From: Arthrobacter gandavensis
GTDB lineage: Bacteria > Actinomycetota > Actinomycetes > Actinomycetales > Micrococcaceae
Reading direction: 5' to 3'
NCBI RefSeq assembly: GCF_009192735.1
Contig: NZ_VTFU01000001.1
Span: 310,001 to 374,000 of the forward strand
Length of the DNA: 64,000 nucleotides
Positions 54,446 to 63,774 of the stretch are shown piece after piece (the stretch's first letter is position 1; each line of letters starts with the position of its first letter). The translations under genes and the position numbers were made by a program. Below the pieces are notes generated by a model. That model was not told the origin of the DNA. It ran no database searches and worked only from the letters and a program-made list of their open reading frames with translations.

Positions 54446-57199
54446 ATGACACACACGAATGCCCAACACTCTTCCCTGGACCTCGACGGCCGCTGGGATC
54501 TTTCCTGGCAGGACGGCCCCGCGGATACCCCCGCCGGGATCCGGTCCGGAACCTCTCTGGCGGGTACCGTGCCCGGACAGGTGCACACCGATCTGATGGC
54601 CGCCGGCCTGCTTGAGGACCCGGATACCGGATTCGGCGAACTGGACCAGTATTGGATTGGGCATTCCACCTGGACCTACACCCGCACCTTCTCCTGGCCG
54701 GCAGCTGGAGGAACCGCGGAAACCCCGGAAACCCAGCCGGAACCCCGGACTTTCCTGGTGGCTGACGGCCTGGACACGTTCACCGTCGTCCACCTGAACG
54801 GCCAGGAAATTGCGCACACTGCCAACCAGCATGTCGGCTGGCGCTGGGACGTCACCGACCTCCTGGCCGTTGGGGAAAACATCCTGTCCATCACCTTCGG
54901 CTCGGCCTGGGACGCGGCCCACGAATGCGAGCGCGCCGTTGGCGAGCTCCCGCGCCCCTACGACGAGCCTTACGCCTACGTCCGCAAGAGCGCCTGCAAC
55001 TTTGGGTGGGACTGGGGACCGCACTACATCACGGCCGGGATCTGGCAGCCCATCCGGCTGGAAACCTGGTCCGGGGCACGGATCGCGTCGGTCCGCCCCG
55101 CCGTCGAGCTGACCCGCATCTCTGCGGACGGCTCCGGGGAACCGGCTGCAGCTGCGGCCGATGTGCGGGTCACGGTGGGCGTCGATCTACCGGAGCTTCC
55201 GCCCGGCGCCGCGGCACCCGGACTGACGCTGACCGCTGTGCTGACCGATCCCGAGGGCCGGGAAAGCGCGCGCGCCACGGTCCCCGTGGACTCCGCCGGT
55301 GACACGTCGGTGCAGCTCAGCGTCGCCGCACCCCGCCTGTGGTGGCCGGCCGGCCTGGGCGCACAGCCCCTCTACGGGCTCCGGGTCGAAGTGCAGCGTG
55401 ACGGGACTGTGCTCAGCGCGGAAAACCGGCGCCTGGGCCTGCGCACCGTCGCCGTCGATGAAAGCCCGGTCGACGCCGATAAGGGGCAACCCGGCGGGGG
55501 CGGGAGTCCCACCGCCGGCTGGGCGATCGTGGTCAACGGCCGCCGGGTGCGGATCCGCGGCTACAACTGGATTCCCGATGATCCGTTCATCGCCGAGGTG
55601 ACCGATGAGCGGCTCGGACAGCGCCTGGACCAGGCCGTCGACGGCGGGGCGAACCTGCTGCGTGTCTGGGGCGGCGGCTATTTCTCCACTGAAGCCTTCA
55701 TGAACGGCTGCGATGAGCGCGGCCTGATGGTCTGGCACGATTTCCTCTTCGCCTGCAGCGCGTACGACGAATCACCGGAGATGGTTGCCAGCGTTACCCG
55801 CGAGGCCGAACAGGCGGTGGCCCGGCTGGCGGCGCACCCCAGCCTGGTGCTGTGGTGCGGCGGCAACGAGTGCGTCTGGGGTGACTACGACTGGGGATGG
55901 CGGGAAATCCTGCAGGGCCGGCCGTGGGGTGCCAAGTACTACACCGAGGTCCTTCCCGGGGTCATCGACCGGGTGGACCCCGGCCGGCCCTACCTTCCCA
56001 ACAGCCCATGGTCCGGATCCCTGGACGTGCATCCCAATGATCCGGGCAGGGGCCCGGTGCATATCTGGACGGTCTGGAACAATCTCGACTACGCCCACTA
56101 CCGCGACGCCGATCCCGCGTTTGTCTCCGAAATGGGCTGGTGTGCCCCACCCGCGTGGAGCACGCTGCGGTCCGCGGTGACGGAAGGAGAGCTGCTGCCG
56201 GAGAATCCCCAGGTGGCGCACCACATGCGGGCCGACCGCGGCATGGAAAAACTGGCCCGGGGCATCCAGCCGTACTTTGGCGTTCCAGACACGGCCGAGG
56301 ACTGGCACTACCTCGCCCAGGTGGTCCAGTCCCGGTCGCAGAGCGCGGGTGCCGAGTGGCTTCGCTCCCGCGGGCGCTGTGCCGGCGTCGTCATCTGGCA
56401 GCTGAACGACTGCTGGCCCGTGCTCAGCTGGTCCGCGGTGGACGGCGCCGGAATCGAAAAGCCTGTGTTCTTCGGGCTGCGCCGGTCCTTCGCACCGGAA
56501 CTGGTGACCATTGTTCCCGTCGCACCCGGAGGCACGGACGATCCCACGGGGACCGGGGGACTGGAACTGGTGGCGGTCAACGACGGCACCGGCCCCTGGA
56601 CCGCCGACGTCCGGGTCCGTCGGCTGCGCGCTGACGGCACTGAAGTGGCCGCCGGGAACTACCGGCTTCAGACGGCCGCCGACTCAACGTCCCGCGTGCG
56701 GCTCGACTCAGCGCTCGCATCGCCGCGGAACGGCACGGAAGAGTTCCTGGTGGGCGACTATGGCCCTGCCGGACAGGAACAGCGCGCGCTGTGGTTCTTT
56801 ACGCCGGACGCGGCCTTTGACGCCGAAGCGCCACGCTTCACGTCCTCCGTCGAACTCGCCGGCGGCGCACTGCACATTACGGTCCGTGCCGAAACACTCC
56901 TGCGGGACGTCTGCCTCTTTGCCGACCGTCTGGCCGTCGATCTGAACGTTCCGGCGCCGCTGCTGCGGGTCGACGACATGATGCGCACCATCCTCCCCGG
57001 GGAGGCGGTGACCTTCACCGTTTCCCGGCGCGACGGCGGGACGCTGGACACGGCACCGCCGGCGGCAGGAGCGTGGCCGGTGCTGCGCTGCATCGGCGAC
57101 AGTAACCCTGAGGGCAATCCCGGCGGCTCCGACAGCAGCAGCCGCGCCGTTACGGCCGGAACAGCCGTGCCTGCGGGCTCTGTGCGGCGGCAGCTGTGA
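54446..57199 (+). CDS. Glycoside hydrolase family 2 beta-mannosidase
   Basis: 917 residues without signal peptide, so cytoplasmic. N-terminal jelly-roll (LDLDGRWDLSWQDGPA, GTVPGQVHTDLMAAGLLEDP, DGLDTFTVVHLNGQEIA), Ig-like domain, then the TIM barrel with GYNWIPDDPFI and LLRVWGGGYF. The acid/base Glu475 is in LWCGGNECVWG and the nucleophile Glu562 in FVSEMGWCAPP. These motifs are those of beta-mannosidases rather than beta-galactosidases. It would release mannose from the non-reducing end of imported beta-manno-oligosaccharides. Its stop overlaps the kinase start (GTGA). Confidence 0.92.
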   Translation: MTHTNAQHSSLDLDGRWDLSWQDGPADTPAGIRSGTSLAGTVPGQVHTDLMAAGLLEDPDTGFGELDQYWIGHSTWTYTRTFSWPAAGGTAETPETQPEPRTFLVADGLDTFTVVHLNGQEIAHTANQHVGWRWDVTDLLAVGENILSITFGSAWDAAHECERAVGELPRPYDEPYAYVRKSACNFGWDWGPHYITAGIWQPIRLETWSGARIASVRPAVELTRISADGSGEPAAAAADVRVTVGVDLPELPPGAAAPGLTLTAVLTDPEGRESARATVPVDSAGDTSVQLSVAAPRLWWPAGLGAQPLYGLRVEVQRDGTVLSAENRRLGLRTVAVDESPVDADKGQPGGGGSPTAGWAIVVNGRRVRIRGYNWIPDDPFIAEVTDERLGQRLDQAVDGGANLLRVWGGGYFSTEAFMNGCDERGLMVWHDFLFACSAYDESPEMVASVTREAEQAVARLAAHPSLVLWCGGNECVWGDYDWGWREILQGRPWGAKYYTEVLPGVIDRVDPGRPYLPNSPWSGSLDVHPNDPGRGPVHIWTVWNNLDYAHYRDADPAFVSEMGWCAPPAWSTLRSAVTEGELLPENPQVAHHMRADRGMEKLARGIQPYFGVPDTAEDWHYLAQVVQSRSQSAGAEWLRSRGRCAGVVIWQLNDCWPVLSWSAVDGAGIEKPVFFGLRRSFAPELVTIVPVAPGGTDDPTGTGGLELVAVNDGTGPWTADVRVRRLRADGTEVAAGNYRLQTAADSTSRVRLDSALASPRNGTEEFLVGDYGPAGQEQRALWFFTPDAAFDAEAPRFTSSVELAGGALHITVRAETLLRDVCLFADRLAVDLNVPAPLLRVDDMMRTILPGEAVTFTVSRRDGGTLDTAPPAAGAWPVLRCIGDSNPEGNPGGSDSSSRAVTAGTAVPAGSVRRQL

Positions 57200-58110
57200 T
57201 TGCCGGCATCGAGACCGGCGGCACGAAAGTTATCTGCGCCATTGCCGCTTCCTCCGCCCCCGGCACGATCGTGGAGCGGCTGCGGATTCCCACGACCTCT
57301 CCCGCGGAGACCCTCGGGGCGGTGCGGTCCTTTCTGGAGCGCTACGCCTCCGCCGGTGAGCTGGACGCCGTCGGCCTGGCAGCCTTCGGGCCGGTGAACG
57401 TGGACCGTTCCTCGCCGTCCTACGGCTGGATCACGTCCACTCCCAAAGCGGGATGGCGCAACACCGATATTCCCCGCGCCCTGGGCCTCGGGGATGCCAT
57501 GCCGCTGCAGGTGGTCTCCGATGTGACCGGCTCGGCCGTGGGGGAGCAGCGGTCCGGAGCGGGGATCGGCATGCGGAACATTGCGTACGTGACGGTGGGG
57601 ACGGGAGTAGGCGCTGGTTTTGCCGCCGACGGCGTTCCCTTCCTGCAGCGCAGCCATCCTGAAATGGGGCATCTGCCGGTGCGCCGGTATCCGGGCGACA
57701 CCTTTCCCGGGAACTGCCCGTTCCACGGGGACTGCCTGGAGGGACTGGTGTCGGGCCCCGCAATCCGGGCCCGGTGGGGCCGTCCGGGCGAGCAGTTGGG
57801 TGCCCTGCGGTCCGAAGCAGTGCCCCTGCTGGCGTTTTATGTGGCGCAGCTGCTCGCTGCCGTCACCTATACCGTTGCTCCGGACCGGATCGTCTTGGGA
57901 GGCGGCGTGCTGAAACTGCCCGGGTTGCTGCAGGCATCCCGGGAAGGGCTCGCGGGTGTGGTGGGCGGGGCGCTGGAAGGGCATCCGCTGACCCTGCCGG
58001 GCAGCGGTTACGTCTGCAGCCCGGTGCTCGCAGACCTGGCCGGGGTCCACGGAGCCCTGTTCCTGGCCCACGATTTGGCCGGAAACAGGGCTCCGCTTAC
58101 CGCTGTCTGA
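57196..58110 (+). CDS. ROK sugar kinase (fructokinase/mannokinase, GmuE-like)
   Basis: 304 residues from GTG 57196. AGIETGGTKVICAIA (ATP loop), GLAAFGPVNVDRSSPSYG, VSDVTGSAVGEQ, VTVGTGVGAGF and the zinc motif HPEMGHLPVRRYPGD plus CPFHGDCLEGLVSGPAI match the fructokinase/mannokinase group. Next to a beta-mannosidase it most likely makes mannose-6-phosphate. A mannose-6-phosphate isomerase is not in the window. Confidence 0.88.
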   Translation: MIAGIETGGTKVICAIAASSAPGTIVERLRIPTTSPAETLGAVRSFLERYASAGELDAVGLAAFGPVNVDRSSPSYGWITSTPKAGWRNTDIPRALGLGDAMPLQVVSDVTGSAVGEQRSGAGIGMRNIAYVTVGTGVGAGFAADGVPFLQRSHPEMGHLPVRRYPGDTFPGNCPFHGDCLEGLVSGPAIRARWGRPGEQLGALRSEAVPLLAFYVAQLLAAVTYTVAPDRIVLGGGVLKLPGLLQASREGLAGVVGGALEGHPLTLPGSGYVCSPVLADLAGVHGALFLAHDLAGNRAPLTAV

Positions 58111-58215
58111 GGCGCTGGTCCCCAAGGACGCTCGTCCCCCGAGGAGGCTCGCCCCAAAAGGACGCGGGCCCCAAGGACGCTCGTCCCAAAAGGAAGCCGG
58201 CCCCAAGGTTCGGGA
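58111..58215. repeat. Degenerate array between kinase and aldo/keto reductase genes
   Basis: Units of CCCCAAGGACGCTCGTCCC occur at about 58119 and 58169 with degenerate copies between and after (GAGGAGGCTCGCCCC, AAAAGGACGCGGGCC, AAAAGGAAGCCGGCC, CCAAGGTTCGGGAC). It fills the gap between two convergent genes; no clear terminator hairpin is seen, though GGACG/CGTCC pairs could fold. Confidence 0.8.
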
Positions 58216-58222
58216 CGAACTG

Positions 58223-59227
58223 CTACGACGGGCGGCTCTCCGGCGACTGGGTCTTCGCCGGGTCCCGCTCGGCGAGTCCGCCCAAGGCCTCGTCAATGCG
58301 CGCCATGACGTCGGGCTTCAGCTCCACGCCGGCTGCCTGCACGTTGGACGTCACCTGCTCCGGGCGTGATGCGCCGATGATGGCGCCTGCCACGTTCGGG
58401 TTCTGCAGGACCCAGGCGAGCGCCAGCTGGCCCATCGTGAGCCCGGCCTCGTCGGCAATAGGCTGCAGCTTCTGGACCCCGGTCAGGACCTCGTCATTCA
58501 TCCACCGGCCAATCATCTTCGCGCCGCCCTTGGCATCCGTGGCACGGCTGCCTTCGGGAAGGTCCGCCCCGGGCTTGTACTTTCCGCTGAGGACTCCCTG
58601 GGCCATGGGGGAGAAGACAATCTGGGAGATGCCCAGCTCCTCTGACGCCGGCACGACGTCGGCCTCGATGACCCGCCACAGCATGTTGTACTGCGGCTGG
58701 TTGGAGATCAGCTGGAAGCCGAGCTGGCGGGCGAGGTCGTGGCCGGCACGGATCTGTTCCGCGTTCCATTCACTGACCCCGATGTACAGTGCCTTGCCCT
58801 GGCGGACCACATCGGCAAACGCCTGCATGGTTTCCTCCAGCGGCGTCTCGTAGTCGTACCGGTGGGCCTGGTAAAGGTCCACGTAGTCGGTCTGCAGGCG
58901 CTGCAGGGAACCGTTGATGGATTCCATGATGTGTTTGCGGGACAGCCCGGAGTCATTATGGCCGCCGGGGCCGGTGGGCCAGTAAACCTTGGTGAGGATT
59001 TCCAGGGATTCCCGGCGCTCGCTCTTCAATGCTGCGCCGAGGACTCCCTCGGCAATCGTGTTGGCGTAGGCGTCAGCGGTGTCAAAGGTGCTGATTCCGG
59101 CGTCCAGTGCTGCGCGCACGCAGGAGGTTGCGACGTCGTTCTCCACCTGGGAACCGTGCGTGAGCCAGTTGCCGTAGATGATTTCGGAGATTTTCAGTCC
59201 ACTGTTGCCGAGGTATCTGTGTTCCAT
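58223..59227 (-). CDS. Aldo/keto reductase (voltage-gated K+ channel beta-like)
   Basis: 334 residues. MEHRYLGNSGLKISEIIYGN, FDTADAYANTIAEGVLG (catalytic Asp and Tyr), ILTKVYWPTG (Lys), YQAHRYDYETPLEETM (His) and C-terminal GAIIGASRPEQVTSN (NADPH phosphate clamp). NADPH-dependent carbonyl reductase in the cytoplasm; the substrate is unknown. It is convergent with the ROK kinase gene, and an array lies between. Confidence 0.9.
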   Translation of the reverse strand: MEHRYLGNSGLKISEIIYGNWLTHGSQVENDVATSCVRAALDAGISTFDTADAYANTIAEGVLGAALKSERRESLEILTKVYWPTGPGGHNDSGLSRKHIMESINGSLQRLQTDYVDLYQAHRYDYETPLEETMQAFADVVRQGKALYIGVSEWNAEQIRAGHDLARQLGFQLISNQPQYNMLWRVIEADVVPASEELGISQIVFSPMAQGVLSGKYKPGADLPEGSRATDAKGGAKMIGRWMNDEVLTGVQKLQPIADEAGLTMGQLALAWVLQNPNVAGAIIGASRPEQVTSNVQAAGVELKPDVMARIDEALGGLAERDPAKTQSPESRPS

Positions 59228-59339
59228 CTGCTGATTTCTCTCTTCCGGTGGTGTGTACGAGCAAAGCTAAGCCAGCTGTCCAATTCGGTCAAAGGGGGTC
59301 CGGAGAGTGGAATGCGGCTGGAACTGCTGTACTGGAGCG

Positions 59340-60320
59340 GTGAGAACCGACACGAACGTGCACGCCGTCGAGCTGCAGGTGCGCCAGCCCTTTGATGCCC
59401 CGGGAGTCTTTCGTTTTCTGGCGCTGCGCGCTGTCCACGGTGTGGAGGCAGCTGACCTCGGCCCCGGACTGCTGCGGTACGCGCGCACCCTCCTGCTTCC
59501 GCACGGCCCCGGAGCTGTGGAAGTCACCGCTGCTGCGGAACCGGGAAGTGTGTGGCGGGTGCGGGTGCGCCTGGAACTGGCTTCCTCCGCCGACGCCGGA
59601 CCGGCGCTGGACCGGGTGCGTTCCCTGCTTGATGCCGACGCCGACACCGGCGCCATTGATGCGGCGCTGGCAGTTGATCCTTTTCTGGCCCCGCTGGTGG
59701 AGCGAACCCCCGGCATCCGTGTCCCCGGCGCTGTGGAGCCGCATGAACTCGTGGTGCGCGCGCTGGTGGGACAACAGATCTCCGTCGCTGCCGCCCGGAC
59801 GCACCTCAGCCGCCTGGCAGCAGCAGCTGGAACTCCTTACCGTTCCGCTTTCTCCGGCCTGGACCGCCTGTTTCCGGCCCCGGCGGACATAGTCGCCTGC
59901 GTGCCCGAGCCGGTGCCGGGGGAGGCTTTGGACCCCGACCGGCCACTGCGCCTGCCGGGGCAGGCCATCCGCGCCGTCCGGGCGGCCGCGGGCGACCTGG
60001 CCAAGGGGAGCCTCACGGTCGACCCGGGAACGGATCCCGGCGTAATGCGCGAACAACTGCTGTCCCGCCCCCGGATCGGCCCGTGGACGGCCGCCTACAT
60101 CGCCATGCGGGTGCTTGGCGACGCCGATGCGTGGCTTGCCGGCGACGTCGCTCTCGTTGCGGGCGCCAAAACGGCGGGAGTGCTGGGGCACGGCACTGAC
60201 AAAGCCGCCGCACACCGCATCCTGGCAGCACGAGCCGCGGACTGGGCGCCGTGGCGCTCCTACGCGGCCATGCACCTGTGGCAGGCGGCGTCGGCGGCTC
60301 AGGCCGGGGGCGGGGTTTAG
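59340..60320 (+). CDS. alkA: DNA-3-methyladenine glycosylase 2 (AlkA family)
   Basis: 326 residues from GTG 59340 (GGAG just upstream); GTG 59307 would add 11 residues. The AlkA_N domain (VRQPFDAPGVFRFLALRAVHG) is followed by the HhH-GPD domain: LVGQQISVAAARTHLSRLA, LPGQAIRAVRAAA, and LSRPRIGPWTAAYIAMRVLG with LAGDVAL, whose Asp is catalytic. It removes alkylated purines in base excision repair. In many actinobacteria this module is fused behind Ada; here it stands alone. Confidence 0.88.
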   Translation: MRTDTNVHAVELQVRQPFDAPGVFRFLALRAVHGVEAADLGPGLLRYARTLLLPHGPGAVEVTAAAEPGSVWRVRVRLELASSADAGPALDRVRSLLDADADTGAIDAALAVDPFLAPLVERTPGIRVPGAVEPHELVVRALVGQQISVAAARTHLSRLAAAAGTPYRSAFSGLDRLFPAPADIVACVPEPVPGEALDPDRPLRLPGQAIRAVRAAAGDLAKGSLTVDPGTDPGVMREQLLSRPRIGPWTAAYIAMRVLGDADAWLAGDVALVAGAKTAGVLGHGTDKAAAHRILAARAADWAPWRSYAAMHLWQAASAAQAGGGV

Positions 60321-60397
60321 GAGAGGAGAAGTCAGTGCGGCACGAAGCCCGGTTAATGCCGGTGACAGAGAGCGAATAAAATCCACCCCCGCCGGCC

Positions 60398-60413
60398 CCT
60401 AGCAATTACTAGG
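60398..60413. promoter_or_regulatory. Palindrome upstream of the valine catabolism operon
   Basis: CCTAGCAATTACTAGG, a 16-bp palindrome with a single mismatched pair, 46 bases before the acyl-CoA dehydrogenase ATG. A likely operator for a dimeric regulator, whose gene is not in the window. Confidence 0.5.
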
Positions 60414-60459
60414 TAGTCCAAGTAAATTGGGCGTCCACGGTACCAATGAAGGGCGGAGC

Positions 60460-61596
60460 ATGTTCGGACTCACCGAAGATCAACAGGCGATCAGGGACAT
60501 GGTGCGCGAATTTGCCGCTGATGCCCTTGCCCCCAATGCAGCCAAATGGGATGAAACCAAGCACTTTCCCGTGGACGTCCTGGCCCAGGCCGGAGAACTT
60601 GGCATGGGCGGCATTTACGCGGCGGAGGAACACGGGGGTTCCGGACTTTCACGTTCCGATGCCGTACTGATTTTCGAAGAACTTTCCAAAGCCGACCCCT
60701 CCATTGCCGCCTACATTTCCATCCACAACATGGTGGTGTGGATGATCGATGCCTTCGGCAATGAGGAACAGCGCGCCCGCTGGATTCCGGAACTGGCGTC
60801 CATGCAGGCGCTGGGCAGTTACTGCCTCACCGAGCCCGGCGCCGGCTCGGACGCCGCCGCCCTGACCACCAAAGCCGAACGCGACGGCGACGAGTACGTG
60901 CTCAACGGCGTCAAGCAGTTCATCTCCGGTGCCGGCAGCTCCGCGTACTACGTCGTCATGGCCCGCACCAGCGGCTCCGGCTCCCGCGGGATCAGCGCGA
61001 TTGTTGTTCCCGCGGACACCCCCGGCCTGTCCTTCGGCCCCGCCGAACGCAAGATGGGCTGGAACGCGCAGCCCACCGGTCAGGTCATTTTCACTGACCT
61101 TAGGGTGCCCGTGACCAACCGGCTCGGGGAGGAGGGCGCGGGGTTCGGTATTGCGATGAAGGGCCTGAACGGCGGGCGCCTCAACATGGGGGCGTGCTCG
61201 CTGGGGGGAGCGCAGACCGCGCTCGACCAGACCGTTGCGCACCTGAAACAGCGCACGGCGTTTGGCCGGCCGCTCATTGAGCAGTCCTCGCTCCTCTTCC
61301 GTCTCGCCGACATGGAAATGAAGCTCCAGACCGCCCGCACCATGCTGTGGCGGGCCGCCGATGCGCTGGACCGGGGAGCGCCCGACGTCGTCGCCCTCTG
61401 CGCCACTGCCAAGCGTGTGGCCACTGACAACGGATTTGCGGTGGCCAACGAGGCCCTGCAGCTTCACGGCGGGTACGGCTATCTCTCCGAATACGGGCTG
61501 GAGAAGATCGTCCGGGACCTGAGGGTCCATCAAATACTGGAAGGCTCCAACGAAATCATGCAGCTCATTGTGGGCCGAACCCTGGCGGAGGCCTGA
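60460..61596 (+). CDS. Acyl-CoA dehydrogenase, isobutyryl-CoA dehydrogenase type
   Basis: 378 residues from ATG 60460 with GGGCGGAG as RBS; TTG 60427 is unlikely. Family motifs: YCLTEPGAGSDAAAL (FAD signature 1), KQFISGAGSSAYYVVMART, and C-terminal LHGGYGYLSEYGLEKIVRDL with ILEGSNEIMQLIVG (catalytic Glu region). With the 3-hydroxyisobutyryl-CoA hydrolase and mmsB genes downstream, the substrate is most likely isobutyryl-CoA from valine. Short/branched chain relatives cannot be excluded by sequence alone. Confidence 0.9.
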   Translation: MFGLTEDQQAIRDMVREFAADALAPNAAKWDETKHFPVDVLAQAGELGMGGIYAAEEHGGSGLSRSDAVLIFEELSKADPSIAAYISIHNMVVWMIDAFGNEEQRARWIPELASMQALGSYCLTEPGAGSDAAALTTKAERDGDEYVLNGVKQFISGAGSSAYYVVMARTSGSGSRGISAIVVPADTPGLSFGPAERKMGWNAQPTGQVIFTDLRVPVTNRLGEEGAGFGIAMKGLNGGRLNMGACSLGGAQTALDQTVAHLKQRTAFGRPLIEQSSLLFRLADMEMKLQTARTMLWRAADALDRGAPDVVALCATAKRVATDNGFAVANEALQLHGGYGYLSEYGLEKIVRDLRVHQILEGSNEIMQLIVGRTLAEA

Positions 61597-61597
61597 G

Positions 61598-62716
61598 ATG
61601 ACGGAAAACAGTGCACCCGGGCCCAATACGGCAGCGGCGGAGAACCCTTTATCGGGGGAGAACCCCGAACCCGAGGTCCGCATCGAACGCCATGGACATC
61701 TGGGCCGGATCATCCTGAACCGTCCCCGGGCCATCAACGCGCTCACCGCCAATATGGTTGGCCTGATCCGCGGCGTCCTGGACGAGTGGGAGCACGACGA
61801 CGGCGTGGCCACCGTCCTGTTGTCCGGTGCGGGGGAACGCGGACTGTGCGCCGGAGGCGACATAGTGGCCATCTATCGGGACGCAGGCAACGGCGGTGCC
61901 GAATCAGCGCGTTTCTGGGCCGATGAATACGAACTCAACGCGCGGATCAGCAGCTATCCCAAACCCTATGTGGCGTTCATGGATGGAATTGTCCTGGGCG
62001 GCGGCGTCGGCGTTTCCGCCCACGGCCGGCACCGCGTCGTCACCGAGCGCACCAAGCTGGGCATGCCGGAAACGGGCATTGGTTTTGTTCCAGACGTCGG
62101 CGGCACCCACCTGCTGTCGCGTGCGCCGGGGGAACTGGGCACGCATGCGGCCATGACAGCCGGGACCATGACCGGAGCCGACGCGATGCTCCTGGGGCTC
62201 GCCGACACGTATGTGGACAGCAGCCGGTTGGCGGATCTGACCGCGGCGCTCGCGGTAAAACCGGCCGGGGAGGCCCTGCGCGACTTTGCGCAGGAGGCGC
62301 CGGAAGCCCCGCTCGCCGCTGCACGGCACTGGATCGACGAGTGTTACGCCCACGACGACGTCGAGACCATCATCGACGCCCTGCTCCGCTCCGGGGACAA
62401 GGACGCCAACTCCGCCGCCGCCGCGGTGCAGGCCAAGTCCCCGACCGCGCTGAAGGTGACGCTGCAGTCGCTGCGCCGGGCGCGGGAGCTTCCGGATCTT
62501 GAGAGCGTTCTGGTCCAGGAGTACCGTGTGTCCCTGCACGCGCTCGCCGCGCCGGACTTCGCCGAGGGGGTTCGGGCACAGGTGATCGACAAGGACCGCA
62601 ATCCGCGCTGGCAGCCCGCAACTTTGCCGGAGGTTCGCCGAAGCGACGTCGACGCCTATTTTGACCCCGTGCGCGGCCAGGCGGACCTCTTCACCACGAG
62701 CCAGGAGCAAAGATGA
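61598..62716 (+). CDS. 3-hydroxyisobutyryl-CoA hydrolase (enoyl-CoA hydratase superfamily)
   Basis: 372 residues from ATG 61598, one base after the previous stop. Crotonase fold: RIILNRPRAINALTANMV, GAGERGLCAGGDIVAIY, MDGIVLGGGVGVSAHGRHRV and MPETGIGFVPDVGGTHLLSR (catalytic Glu and Asp of HIBCH). The long C-terminal domain (about 130 residues) separates it from ordinary hydratases. It releases 3-hydroxyisobutyrate for the next enzyme. The N-terminus is a 28-residue Pro/Glu tail. Overlap with mmsB is ATGA. Confidence 0.9.
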   Translation: MTENSAPGPNTAAAENPLSGENPEPEVRIERHGHLGRIILNRPRAINALTANMVGLIRGVLDEWEHDDGVATVLLSGAGERGLCAGGDIVAIYRDAGNGGAESARFWADEYELNARISSYPKPYVAFMDGIVLGGGVGVSAHGRHRVVTERTKLGMPETGIGFVPDVGGTHLLSRAPGELGTHAAMTAGTMTGADAMLLGLADTYVDSSRLADLTAALAVKPAGEALRDFAQEAPEAPLAAARHWIDECYAHDDVETIIDALLRSGDKDANSAAAAVQAKSPTALKVTLQSLRRARELPDLESVLVQEYRVSLHALAAPDFAEGVRAQVIDKDRNPRWQPATLPEVRRSDVDAYFDPVRGQADLFTTSQEQR

Positions 62717-63774
62717 CCCCGGAATCACAACCCGCACAGGATCAGGTCGAGGTCCAGGACCAGGACCAGGATCAGGTCGAGGACACCAGGATCGCCTTCA
62801 TCGGCCTGGGCAACATGGGCGGTCCCATGGCCGCCAACCTGGTTGCCGCAGGATATCCGGTGACCGGCTTTGACCCGGTTCCGGCAGCGGCCGAACGTGC
62901 CGCCGGCAAAGGCATCCGCATGCTGGCCACCGCCGATGAAGCGGTGGCGGAAGCCGACGTCGTCATCACCATGCTGCCCACCGGCCAGCACGTGCTTAAC
63001 GCGTTGTCCGGCGACGGCGACAGGATTGGGCTTCTCGCCGCGGCCGCCCCCAACGCGCTGTTCCTGGAGTGCTCCACCATTTCCGTGGACGACGCGCGTA
63101 CGGCGCACGCGCTAATGCTCGAGATGGGACACCGCGGGCTGGACGCGCCGGTGTCCGGCGGCGTGGTGGGTGCCGAGGCGGGAACCCTCACCTTCATGGC
63201 GGGCGGTGCGGCCGCGGATTTCGAGGCGGCCCGGCCCCTGCTGGAGGTCATGGGTGGCCGGGTGGTGCACTGCGGCGACGCCGGAGCAGGGCAGGCCGCC
63301 AAGATCTGCAACAACATGATCCTGGGCGTGTCCATGATCGCGGTCAGCGAGGCCTTTGTGCTCGGCGAGGAGCTGGGCCTGACGCACGAGGCGCTGTTCG
63401 ACGTCGCCTCTGCCGCCTCGGGCCAGTGCTGGGCGCTGACCACCAACTGTCCGGTGCCCGGACCCGTTCCCACCAGTCCTGCGAACCGCGGCTACCAGCC
63501 CGGATTCGCCGCGGCCTTGATGGCCAAGGACCTGGGTCTTGCCGCTGACGCACTGGATTCCACCGGAGTCCGCGCCGAGCTGGGGCGGCGGGCCGGGGAA
63601 ATCTACCGTGACCTTACGGCATCCGGCGGCGGCGGCCAGGACTTCTCCGCCGTCATCCAGTCCATCCGTGCCGCATCGGCGGCAGAAACCGATACCGATC
63701 AGCACCAACACCTCACCGGGGAACAGCAACCGGCACCATCAGCACAGCCGGCAGAACAGAGCGGAGCAGTATGA
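62713..63774 (+). CDS. mmsB: 3-hydroxyisobutyrate dehydrogenase
   Basis: 353 residues. After an odd acidic N-terminus ([14 protein letters not shown], from a 6-base GACCAG-type repeat at 62740-62785) the NAD site [17 protein letters not shown] appears, then [19 protein letters not shown] (substrate site), [15 protein letters not shown] (catalytic Lys) and [14 protein letters not shown]. The C-terminal 35 residues are Gln/Ala-rich and extra to the family. It oxidises 3-hydroxyisobutyrate to methylmalonate semialdehyde. ATGA overlaps on both sides. Confidence 0.93.
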   Translation: MTPESQPAQDQVEVQDQDQDQVEDTRIAFIGLGNMGGPMAANLVAAGYPVTGFDPVPAAAERAAGKGIRMLATADEAVAEADVVITMLPTGQHVLNALSGDGDRIGLLAAAAPNALFLECSTISVDDARTAHALMLEMGHRGLDAPVSGGVVGAEAGTLTFMAGGAAADFEAARPLLEVMGGRVVHCGDAGAGQAAKICNNMILGVSMIAVSEAFVLGEELGLTHEALFDVASAASGQCWALTTNCPVPGPVPTSPANRGYQPGFAAALMAKDLGLAADALDSTGVRAELGRRAGEIYRDLTASGGGGQDFSAVIQSIRAASAAETDTDQHQHLTGEQQPAPSAQPAEQSGAV

